Shown one piece after another: positions 7,641 through 14,432 of a stretch of DNA of 19,470 nt (its first letter is position 1; every line of letters begins with the position of its first letter). Under the pieces are notes generated by a model. It did not search any database. It was not told the DNA's origin and saw only the letters and a program-made list of their open reading frames with translations. The translations under genes were made by a program, and so were the position numbers. The DNA is from HGM10836 sp964430375 (lineage in GTDB: Bacteria; Bacillota_I; Bacilli_A; RF39; UBA660), in the NCBI GenBank assembly GCA_964430375.1, contig CAYSEZ010000011.1:1-19470 (forward strand), in the 5' to 3' direction.

Positions 7641-8561
7641 ATGAAACTAAGTCATAAAATTACATTAGTAATATCTGTTTTAATAATAGTTTTAACTAGC
7701 ATTTTGGCTTTTTATTATAAAGATAATTTATATATTTTTTATAGAGATAATATAATAAAAGAAAAAGATAATATAGTAATAAATAAGAATGAATACTATA
7801 AAGATAGGAATTATTTATATGTTTCAAATACAAATGATTTTATAATTAAAGACAAAGATCAAATACGTGATGTTATATATACAATTATTAATAGTGGTGT
7901 AGAGGAATTTACTTTCTATTGTGATAATAGTTATAAACTTTGTATAAGTGATTTTGAAGATATAGTAAATGATAAAGAAACTTTAACTAATATTAATAAT
8001 TTTGTACATCCATATAACTCATATAAATTTATAGATATCAAATATAATAAATATGGAGAAATAACAATTAGAATAGAAAAAAATTATACTAATGAAGAAA
8101 TATTAAAAATTAATAATAAAGTAGATGAAATAATAAATAAAGAAATAAAAGAAGATCTAGATATAAAAGAAAAAATAAAAGTAATACATAATTATATTAT
8201 TAATAATAGTAAGTATGCTAGTAATGATACAGATAACAAAGAAAAATATAGTTTAGCAAGTTCAATATTATTTGAGGGTTATGGTTTATGTGGAGCATAT
8301 GCAGATTTAATGGCAATATTTTTGGAAAGATTTGAAGTTGATAACTATAAAATTGCAAGTTCTAATCATATATGGAATTTAGTTAATATTGATGACAAGT
8401 ATTTACATTTAGATTTAACTTGGGATGATCCGGTTACTTCAGATGGCAGTGATAAGTTGGAAGTATTATTTTTATTAATAAATGATACAAGATTAAAAGA
8501 ACTTGATGATAAAAGTCATAATTATAATGAGGATGTTTATTTAGAACTTAAAAAAAAGTAA
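7641..8561 (+). CDS. secreted or membrane-anchored transglutaminase-like protein
   Basis: A 306-residue protein with an N-terminal membrane segment or signal (residues 6-25, no clear cleavage site), an unassigned middle part and a C-terminal transglutaminase-like cysteine peptidase fold. The catalytic set is visible: GYGLCGAYAD with Cys217, SNHIWNLVNI with His243 and HLDLTWDDP with Asp258. In bacteria such extracellular domains are mostly peptidases or act on cell-wall peptides; real cross-linking activity is rare. The start ATG has GGAGG five bases before it. It is a single-gene unit between two terminators. The substrate is unknown, and the middle region has no domain I recognise. Confidence 0.82.
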   Translation: MKLSHKITLVISVLIIVLTSILAFYYKDNLYIFYRDNIIKEKDNIVINKNEYYKDRNYLYVSNTNDFIIKDKDQIRDVIYTIINSGVEEFTFYCDNSYKLCISDFEDIVNDKETLTNINNFVHPYNSYKFIDIKYNKYGEITIRIEKNYTNEEILKINNKVDEIINKEIKEDLDIKEKIKVIHNYIINNSKYASNDTDNKEKYSLASSILFEGYGLCGAYADLMAIFLERFEVDNYKIASSNHIWNLVNIDDKYLHLDLTWDDPVTSDGSDKLEVLFLLINDTRLKELDDKSHNYNEDVYLELKKK

Positions 8562-8578
8562 GAATAGTCTTACTTTTT
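8553..8578. terminator. bidirectional intrinsic terminator
   Basis: AAAAAGTAAGA (8553-8563) and TCTTACTTTTT (8568-8578) form an 11-base-pair stem with the loop ATAG. The A and T ends give a U-run in both directions, so it serves the converging plus-strand transglutaminase-like gene, whose stop is in the stem, and the minus-strand coiled-coil gene. Confidence 0.85.
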
Positions 8579-8581
8579 ATA

Positions 8582-9619
8582 TTATCTTTTTTTTACTTCA
8601 TCAGAAGCCATGCGCATTCTATCAAAAGGATTAGTAATTTCAACTGGCTTTTTAGGTTCTTCTGCAGTTGTTAAAGAAAGTTGTTTTTCAAGTGCTTCTC
8701 TTTCTTTTTCTAATCTTTCTATTTGCCCTGCAGTGGTTAAATCTTTTTCAATGGTATCACAAATTTCAATACCGTTTCTTTCTGCTGACATTAATCTTGT
8801 TTTTTGTCTACTTCTTTCTTCTTCTAATTTTATTTTTTCTTGTTCTAAACTACTTAGTCTTTCTTCCTCTTCTGCCTTAATTGCTTGAAGTGTATCAATA
8901 GAGGCTTTTATTTTGTCTAACTCTCTTTTTGCTCTTTCTGATGAATCAAGTTTTGCAGCTTCTCTTATCTCAGAAAGTGATACGGTTGCAGTTCTAGATA
9001 AAATATCTTCAATTTCTTGTTTTCCACCAGATACTGCTTCTTTTTGTTTTTCTAAATCATTTATTGCTTGTTCTAATCTTTCAATATTAATTTTTATTTT
9101 TGCTATTTCATTTTTGTTTTCATCCAATCTAGAAACACCATTAATTAAAACTTTACCTACTACAGAATTTGGATCTACATTTTCACTCATTTGTCTAATT
9201 TTTAATGAACGATCTCCAACATTTGTAGGACTTTTAATATTAGGAACAGAATATTCTATAGGTTTATTTAATGATTCATTATTTTCTTCTTTTACTGGAG
9301 TATTAGCTTTTTCAGTTGGTTCTTCAAAACTATATGGTTTCCTTTCAAAAGCTTTTCTAATTTCATCATATGATTTTGTTTCTTTATATTCTTGTTTTAC
9401 TGTTTCTTTAATTGGTTCAAAGAATGATTCTTCAACTACTTCTTCCATCATTGTATTTGGTAGAACTGGTTCAACTACTTTTTCTTCTTTTAAATTAATT
9501 CTATTTGCAAACTTTGCTTTTAATTCATTAAGTTTTATATTAGATACTTTAATTCTCTTACCAGAACTATATTCTCTTACATTATTTAAATTTTCATCAA
9601 TTAATATTACATTTTCCAT
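8582..9619 (-). CDS. coiled-coil protein of unknown function
   Basis: A 345-residue soluble protein without signal or membrane segment. The first half is charged and probably disordered, with a basic patch (KRIKVSNIKLNELKAKFANR, about 21-40) and many Glu/Pro/Lys. From about residue 165 to 320 it is a long heptad-like helix region (ENKNEIAKIKINIERLEQAI and following, then EERLSSLEQEKIKLEEER). I do not recognise the family. The longest frame starts at a TTG that belongs to the ribosome binding site (GGAGG, 9625-9629); the ATG at 9617-9619, five bases on, is chosen. It follows the DUF1292 gene closely and is probably cotranscribed with it. A structural or division-related role is possible but not shown. 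Confidence 0.7.
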   Translation of the reverse strand: MENVILIDENLNNVREYSSGKRIKVSNIKLNELKAKFANRINLKEEKVVEPVLPNTMMEEVVEESFFEPIKETVKQEYKETKSYDEIRKAFERKPYSFEEPTEKANTPVKEENNESLNKPIEYSVPNIKSPTNVGDRSLKIRQMSENVDPNSVVGKVLINGVSRLDENKNEIAKIKINIERLEQAINDLEKQKEAVSGGKQEIEDILSRTATVSLSEIREAAKLDSSERAKRELDKIKASIDTLQAIKAEEEERLSSLEQEKIKLEEERSRQKTRLMSAERNGIEICDTIEKDLTTAGQIERLEKEREALEKQLSLTTAEEPKKPVEITNPFDRMRMASDEVKKR

Positions 9620-9631
9620 ATTTTCCTCCAA

Positions 9632-9901
9632 TTAACCCTCATTTTTAGCTAACTCTCTTAAAACATCCTTGATCTTTGTCCATTCATCATCTGTTTCTAC
9701 ACCAGTTAGCCTTACACCATCTTTATCAGTTACCATTTCACTAACATAGATAGTTACATTACCATTTTCATCTATTTCATTTTTTGTATAAACTACATAT
9801 TTTTTCTTTGTATCACTAAATTCAAAGCAAATAACTTCCTCTACTTCTTCAGTTCTACCATCTGGTTTATTAATTGTAATCATTTTTCTACTCTCCACCA
9901 T
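9632..9901 (-). CDS. DUF1292 family small acidic protein
   Basis: An 89-residue acidic protein with the pattern of the DUF1292 family (YrzB in Bacillus): a short beta strand (MITINKPDGRTEEVEEV), then ICFEFSDTKKKYVVYTKNE, and a C-terminal GVETDDEWTKIKDVLREL. Its function is unknown in all organisms as far as I know. The ATG at 9899-9901 has GGAGG five bases upstream; a second ATG six codons in has a weaker site. It is preceded by a good promoter (9929-9957) and followed after 12 bases by the coiled-coil gene. In other Bacillota DUF1292 genes sit beside ruvX; that context is absent here. Confidence 0.78.
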   Translation of the reverse strand: MVESRKMITINKPDGRTEEVEEVICFEFSDTKKKYVVYTKNEIDENGNVTIYVSEMVTDKDGVRLTGVETDDEWTKIKDVLRELAKNEG

Positions 9902-9928
9902 AAATACCTCCTTTTAGTATCTAATGTG

Positions 9929-9957
9929 ATTGTACCACAAAAAAAAAGTAAATTCAA
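9929..9957 (-). promoter_or_regulatory. promoter of the DUF1292/coiled-coil operon, overlapping a terminator
   Basis: On the minus strand TTGAAT (9952-9957) and TACAAT (9929-9934) are separated by 17 bases and the -10 box has an extended TG. The -35 box lies in the stem and loop of the preceding terminator and its T-run fills the spacer. Confidence 0.68.
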
Positions 9958-9966
9958 CAATTTACT
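9939..9966 (-). terminator. intrinsic terminator after yutD
   Basis: AGTAAATT (9947-9954) and AATTTACT (9959-9966) form an 8-base-pair stem with a four-base loop; on the minus strand a run of nine Ts (9939-9947) follows. The yutD stop codon is inside the stem. Confidence 0.78.
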
Positions 9967-10237
9967 GCATTTTTCTTAATAAAAACCATTTTGTGCCATA
10001 TGTACAATAATTTAATATATAATCATCAAGTGTTCTAATATCATTAATTTTATTTCTATTTTTATTTTTCTTATCACAAAAACCTTTTAATCTAAACTTA
10101 TTATATGATAAATCTCCAAAAATGTAATCATAATTATTAAAATAAGGAGTAATAAGTACTTTTAATTCATCATAATTAAAAATATTATCATCATCTTTTT
10201 CTATTACATATTTAATATTATTAAAAACATACTCCAT
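9962..10237 (-). CDS. yutD: YutD-like protein (DUF1027)
   Basis: A 91-residue protein matching the YutD family (DUF1027), conserved in Bacilli. The signature YDYIFGDLSYNKFRLKGF is at residues 36-53 and the end LDDYILNYCTYGTKWFLL matches the family's conserved LxDYLxEYCNxGxxYF block. The biochemical function is unknown. The longest frame starts at a GTG that overlaps AGGTGA; the ATG at 10235-10237, eight bases after that site, is chosen and gives the usual N-terminus. It follows yunB by 44 bases on the same strand; in Bacillus subtilis yutD and yunB lie in the same neighbourhood, which supports both calls. Confidence 0.87.
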   Translation of the reverse strand: MEYVFNNIKYVIEKDDDNIFNYDELKVLITPYFNNYDYIFGDLSYNKFRLKGFCDKKNKNRNKINDIRTLDDYILNYCTYGTKWFLLRKMQ

Positions 10238-10281
10238 AATTTCAATCACCTACTACAGATATATTATCATAATAATTGTCT

Positions 10282-10947
10282 TTATTCAAGAAAATAATCG
10301 CTTTCTTTTAGAATTGTACCTCCATAATAAATAGGAATATTACCATTTACAATTTTATATGAAATAGGAATACTAATATTATAAGTAATAACATCTGAAC
10401 TAAGTGGTAGTAATATTCTTTCTTTTAATTCTATATTTACGCTTATTTCTATTAATGAACTATTTATGCCATAATCCTTTATATTAGTTTTAATACTACT
10501 CATAATAGAACTAATTATCTTTAATTTAACAGGTATTTTAGGACCAATATTATTAAATAAGAAATTATTAAATACAATGCCTATTGGTATATAAAATGCA
10601 ACATTATTTTCTAAAGAATCAATATTTTCTTCTATATTATTAACAATATTTTTAAGTATTAAATTACTTAAATAAGTATTATAATCTATCATTTCTATTT
10701 CATTATTACTGTTTCTAGTTATTTCATATAAATTATCATTATTTAAGAGTTTAAGAGTGTTTTCATCTATTGAATTATTTATAATATTAGTAGTAAATTT
10801 ATTTGCTTCTTCTTTAGAATATATAAGTATATAATTAGATACTTTATTTAAAAGTATAATAAATAAAAGTATTAATAATATAAATATAGATAATACTATT
10901 AATACTTTAAATTTAATTCTTTTTTTATATTTTAGTTTCATTCTCAT
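10282..10947 (-). CDS. yunB: sporulation protein YunB
   Basis: A 221-residue protein with a basic start (KLKYKKRIKFK), one N-terminal membrane segment (about 13-35) and an outside domain. The C-terminal half fits YunB: YIPIGIVFNNFLFNNIGPKI (about 124-143), then DYGINSSLIEIS and the end ISYKIVNGNIPIYYGG. YunB of Bacillus is made under the mother-cell sigma factor E and is needed for normal spore formation, probably at the spore envelope. There is no clear ribosome binding site before ATG 10947; a second ATG two codons in is equally possible. It lies 18 bases after the acidic membrane protein gene and before yutD in one apparent operon. Confidence 0.83.
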   Translation of the reverse strand: MRMKLKYKKRIKFKVLIVLSIFILLILLFIILLNKVSNYILIYSKEEANKFTTNIINNSIDENTLKLLNNDNLYEITRNSNNEIEMIDYNTYLSNLILKNIVNNIEENIDSLENNVAFYIPIGIVFNNFLFNNIGPKIPVKLKIISSIMSSIKTNIKDYGINSSLIEISVNIELKERILLPLSSDVITYNISIPISYKIVNGNIPIYYGGTILKESDYFLE

Positions 10948-10965
10948 ACTAAAATATATTATATT

Positions 10966-11739
10966 TTATAAAAAATATTTATAAAATAAGTAAACAACTG
11001 CTGATAAAATCAAAATAACTAATATTATAATAAATATTAATGTTTTTCTACTTCTGCTGATGTCTTCATCTAAAAAGTCATCTTCTTCTTGAGGTTCTTC
11101 TTGCTCTTCTTTTGCTGTTTCATTATTTATTTCTTCAGTATCGCTAGTATCTACCTCATCTATTTTGATTTCTTCTTTATCTGTTGTCTCTTCTTTATCT
11201 AATATATCTTTACTAGTTTCTTCACTAAGTACTGGTTCATCAACCATTAAATCATCTAATAAGCCTCCGGTATTTACTTTTTCAGTTTTTTTAGGTTTAT
11301 CATTTCCATAAATTGTATCAATAAGTTCTCTTAGGTTTTCTTTACTAGTATCTTTCTCTTCTATTTTTGATATATCTAGTTTAGTTAGTATGTTATACTC
11401 AGTATTAATCAATCTTTTTTTATCATCACTTTCAAATAATTTGTTTTCTCTAGCAAGTTTTAATATTTCATTAATATCGTATACTCTATTATTAACTATT
11501 TCTTCTTTTGGTTCTTCTTCTTGTTCTTCTTTGGAAGTTTTTATTAGCTTATCAATTTCTTTTCTTTGATGATATTCACTTCTAGTAAGTTTTGCATTAT
11601 CATAGTTTTTTTTAATTACAGTAGCATTATTAACGTCGATATAATCAACATCTATATCTGTTACTGTTTCATATAATTTTTTGTTTTTTTCAGTTCTTTC
11701 AAGATTTTTAGAACTTTCATATCTATCCATTCTACTCAT
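10966..11739 (-). CDS. acidic tail-anchored membrane protein of unknown function
   Basis: A 257-residue protein with a polar, strongly acidic body and one membrane segment at the very end (about 235-254, TLIFIIILVILILSAVVYLF) followed by only a few residues, so the body is probably cytosolic and tail-anchored. The N-terminus MSRMDRYESS and a conserved-looking block VYDINEILKLARENKLFES (about 86-104) stand out; the Glu/Asp-rich part (about 155-225) is probably disordered. I do not recognise the family. The longest frame starts at a GTG within AGGTGA; the ATG at 11737-11739, five bases downstream, is chosen. It has its own promoter and probably heads the yunB-yutD transcript. Confidence 0.75.
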   Translation of the reverse strand: MSRMDRYESSKNLERTEKNKKLYETVTDIDVDYIDVNNATVIKKNYDNAKLTRSEYHQRKEIDKLIKTSKEEQEEEPKEEIVNNRVYDINEILKLARENKLFESDDKKRLINTEYNILTKLDISKIEEKDTSKENLRELIDTIYGNDKPKKTEKVNTGGLLDDLMVDEPVLSEETSKDILDKEETTDKEEIKIDEVDTSDTEEINNETAKEEQEEPQEEDDFLDEDISRSRKTLIFIIILVILILSAVVYLFYKYFL

Positions 11740-11760
11740 AATAGTCACCTATCCTATTAC

Positions 11761-11790
11761 ATTGTATCATAGAATTTAAATTTTTAACAA
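11761..11790 (-). promoter_or_regulatory. promoter of the acidic protein-yunB-yutD operon
   Basis: On the minus strand TTGTTA (11785-11790) and TACAAT (11761-11766) have an 18-base spacer, with an extended TG one base before the -10 box. The gene's AGGTGA site follows about 10 bases after the -10 box. Confidence 0.6.
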
Positions 11791-11812
11791 TAAAATATTC
11801 CATATTTACACT
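11784..11812 (+). promoter_or_regulatory. possible promoter of the ferredoxin gene
   Basis: TTAACA (11784-11789) and TACACT (11807-11812) with a 17-base spacer would start transcription about 25 bases before the ATG. Its -35 box overlaps the -35 box of the divergent promoter. A closer TATAAT at 11821-11826 has no good -35 and would leave no room for the ribosome binding site. Confidence 0.35.
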
Positions 11813-11843
11813 TTTTAATATATAATTATACGAGGAGGTAAAT

Positions 11844-12038
11844 ATGAAAGCAAAAGTAAATCAAAGTTTATGCATTGGATGTGGAGCTTGTGAAGCAATA
11901 GCATGTGATGAATTTACAATAAATGATGAAGGATATTCAGAGGCAATTAACGAAGTTGTAAACAAAGAAAATGAAGATGCAGTTCGCGATGCAAAAGATT
12001 GTTGTCCAACTAGTGCAATTGAAATTGAAGAAAAATAG
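11844..12038 (+). CDS. single-cluster 4Fe-4S ferredoxin
   Basis: A 64-residue electron carrier with cysteines C10-IG-C13-GA-C16 and C54 before Pro55, the ligand set of the single 4Fe-4S ferredoxins of Bacillus. Cys21 and Cys53 are extra and may form a disulfide or be free. The N-terminal MKAKVNQSLC and C-terminal CCPTSAIEIEE are typical. It is cytosolic and acidic; the redox partner is unknown. The ATG has GAGGAGGT five bases upstream, a very strong site. It stands alone between a divergent operon and a shared terminator. Confidence 0.93.
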   Translation: MKAKVNQSLCIGCGACEAIACDEFTINDEGYSEAINEVVNKENEDAVRDAKDCCPTSAIEIEEK

Positions 12039-12057
12039 TAGTGTCCCTACTATTTTT
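12031..12057. terminator. bidirectional terminator between ferredoxin and recD2 operon
   Basis: AAAATAGTAG (12032-12041) and CTACTATTTT (12047-12056) form a 10-base-pair stem, one more with the flanking A-T pair, with the loop TGTCC. T-runs occur on both strands. The ferredoxin stop is inside the stem and the stop of the small minus-strand gene abuts it. Confidence 0.85.
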
Positions 12058-12224
12058 TAATTGTTTAAACATTCTTTAATCATTTTTTCTTCTTGTTTTA
12101 GTTTTTTACCTAAACATTTTTTTACTTCATTTTGTTTTTTTTCATCCATAGATAGATATGCAACTGTACCAATTAAAATAGGTACTGCGATCATATGAAT
12201 TAAAACATCACGAAATACTTTCAT
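12057..12224 (-). CDS. 55-residue single-span membrane protein
   Basis: A small open frame from ATG 12222-12224 to TAA 12057-12059. The product begins MKVFRDVLIHM, has one hydrophobic stretch (residues 7-25, VLIHMIAVPILIGTVAYLS) and a lysine/glutamate-rich tail (MDEKKQNEVKKCLGKKLKQE and on). GAGGTG (12231-12236) is six bases before the ATG, a strong ribosome binding site, and the stop abuts the shared terminator, so it is probably a real gene. It lies 29 bases after recD2 and is likely the last gene of that operon. No family recognised. The tail could face the cytosol and bind RNA, DNA or a partner, but nothing shows this. Confidence 0.68.
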   Translation of the reverse strand: MKVFRDVLIHMIAVPILIGTVAYLSMDEKKQNEVKKCLGKKLKQEEKMIKECLNN

Positions 12225-12253
12225 CTTTTTCACCTCATAATTATTATGATTAT

Positions 12254-14425
12254 TTATCTATTTTCTATACTAGAAATTAAAAAATCTTTTAGGCTTGTTT
12301 TTCTTGTTTCTTCTCTATTAGTTTTAATTGCTCTATCTAATGCAGATAATTCTCCGATTAAAATTAACTTCTTTTTAGCACGACTAACTCCAGTATAAAT
12401 TAATTTTTTATATAACATATTACCATAATTATTAAGCAAAGGGATAATAACTATATCAAATTCGCTACCTTGTGCTTTATGTATACTTATTGTGTAACCT
12501 AGTTTTAAATTAGATAAATCACTAATATTAAATTTTACATAATTACCATCAAAATCAATAAATACTTCTTTTGTTTTATTATTTATTCTAATGATTCTAC
12601 CTATATCTCCATTAAATATATTTTCATCTATATTATTTACTAAGTGGAGTACTTTATCATTTTCTTTAAAAAGTATACCATCGTGTAATATTTTATTACT
12701 TGATCTTAAATTAATTAAATCTTGAATAAAATAGTTTAAGTTATCTATACCATTATCTCCTTTATATATTGGAGCAAGTATTTGAAATTTATTAAAATCT
12801 AAATTTTTATATTCTATTACATATTCTCTTAATTTTTCTTTTAAATCTAAAGAATTAGCAGGAATAAATAATAAATCATCATCTTTATTAAAAATACTAT
12901 AATCTATTATATTATTATTTATATTATGTGCTAGAACATTAATATTAGAGTTTTCTTTTTGTCTATATAGTTTAGATAAACTAATAAAGTTTACTACATT
13001 AGATTCTATTATATCTTTTAATACTTGACCAGGACCTACACTAGGTAATTGATTAGAATCTCCGATCATAATTATTTTAGTATTATCTTTTAAACCTAAT
13101 AATAAATTATATAATAAATATGTATCTATCATACTAGCTTCATCTATAATAACAAATTTTACATCACTTTTGTTATCTTCATTTATATCAAATGTATCTG
13201 CTTCTTTATCCCATTTTAGAAAGCGATGAATAGTAGAACTAGGAAGATTTGTTTGTTCACTTATTCTTTTAGAGGCTCTTCCTGTTGGTGCCAGAAGTGC
13301 TAAATCTTTGATTAAATCATAATGACTTAATCCATATAATTCTTGATATAAAGTACATATTGCTTTTATAATAGTAGTTTTTCCTGTACCAGGACCACCT
13401 GTTATAACTAAAAAGTTATGTTCCATACTTTGTTTTATTGCCTCTACTTGGTTAGCATTAAATACTATGTTAAATGTTTTTTCTAGTTTTTCTATATTCT
13501 CTAAAGATATTTTTATTTTATTAGTTTCATTAGATAACTTAAATAATCTTTTAGATATATATTTTTCTGCAATATACATTTCTTTTAAATAATATTTATC
13601 ATTTAATAATACTATATCTTTATTTTTTAATAATTCATTTAGAGATTCTTCGATTAAGTTTTCATCAAATATATTTAATACTTTTTTAGTATAAGCAAAT
13701 ATTTCTAGTTTTTCTAAATAAGTACTTCCATATGAATAATTTATTTCATTAAATACATATTTAATACCTGCTTTTATTCTATTAATATTATTATCCTCTA
13801 TATTAAAATTATTTCTTAATCTATCTATTTTTCTAAAAGTTATTTCTTTTATATCATTAATTATAGAATAAGGATTATTTTCTATTAGAGAAAGGGTTTT
13901 ATTTTTATAATGATTATTAATAAGTAGTGCTTCTTTACTAGAAAAACCTAGTTTAGTTAGTTCTACTATTGTTTTATAACTATCTTGATATTTAGTTAGT
14001 GCTTCATAAATAATATCTTTTTGTTTAGTAGTTATTTTAGGCACTTTATTTAATACTTCTTTATTATCAAGTATTAGGTTTAAACAGTTTAATCCAAGGG
14101 TTTCTACTACATCAGTTGCTTTAATTGTGCTTATTCCTTTGAATAAGTTACTAGATAAAAATTCTATTATATTATCTTTTTCTTCTGGTAATATAGTTTC
14201 ATAACTTATAACGGTAAATTGTTCTCCATATCTATCGTGATGAGTAAGTTCTCCATTAAATACATATAAATCAGTTTCATTTAATTCATTAAAGTAACCT
14301 GTAAAAGTAATAGTTTTATTTTTATATAAAGTAAGTGTTGTATCACGAACTTTAAATAGTCCAACAGCATATCCTTTATCAGATCTAAATATATATTTTT
14401 TAAAATTTCCTTTTATATAATCCAT
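12254..14425 (-). CDS. recD2: RecD2 family ATP-dependent DNA helicase
   Basis: A 723-residue superfamily 1B 5'-3' helicase of the RecD2 (YrrC) type, involved in DNA repair and fork integrity where RecB and RecC are not required. Visible in order: an N-terminal OB-like part beginning with FKKYIFRSDKGYAVGLF, helix-hairpin-helix stretches (about 90-200), Gln326 of the Q motif, Walker A GGPGTGKT (343-350), DEAS (428-431), GDSNQLPSVGPG (455-466), SIHKAQGSEFD (647-657) and TGVSRAKK (678-685). All helicase motifs are present. It is somewhat shorter than Bacillus RecD2 (about 800). The start is an ATG seven bases after the tex stop, with AGGTG overlapping that stop, so translation is probably coupled. 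Confidence 0.95.
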   Translation of the reverse strand: MDYIKGNFKKYIFRSDKGYAVGLFKVRDTTLTLYKNKTITFTGYFNELNETDLYVFNGELTHHDRYGEQFTVISYETILPEEKDNIIEFLSSNLFKGISTIKATDVVETLGLNCLNLILDNKEVLNKVPKITTKQKDIIYEALTKYQDSYKTIVELTKLGFSSKEALLINNHYKNKTLSLIENNPYSIINDIKEITFRKIDRLRNNFNIEDNNINRIKAGIKYVFNEINYSYGSTYLEKLEIFAYTKKVLNIFDENLIEESLNELLKNKDIVLLNDKYYLKEMYIAEKYISKRLFKLSNETNKIKISLENIEKLEKTFNIVFNANQVEAIKQSMEHNFLVITGGPGTGKTTIIKAICTLYQELYGLSHYDLIKDLALLAPTGRASKRISEQTNLPSSTIHRFLKWDKEADTFDINEDNKSDVKFVIIDEASMIDTYLLYNLLLGLKDNTKIIMIGDSNQLPSVGPGQVLKDIIESNVVNFISLSKLYRQKENSNINVLAHNINNNIIDYSIFNKDDDLLFIPANSLDLKEKLREYVIEYKNLDFNKFQILAPIYKGDNGIDNLNYFIQDLINLRSSNKILHDGILFKENDKVLHLVNNIDENIFNGDIGRIIRINNKTKEVFIDFDGNYVKFNISDLSNLKLGYTISIHKAQGSEFDIVIIPLLNNYGNMLYKKLIYTGVSRAKKKLILIGELSALDRAIKTNREETRKTSLKDFLISSIENR

Positions 14426-14432
14426 AAGTCAC

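Noticed and set aside
8913..9635. Long plus-strand open frame of 240 codons
   Set aside because: It lies antisense to the coiled-coil gene and has the Ser/Phe-rich composition expected from reading Glu/Lys-rich codons backwards; no ribosome binding site.
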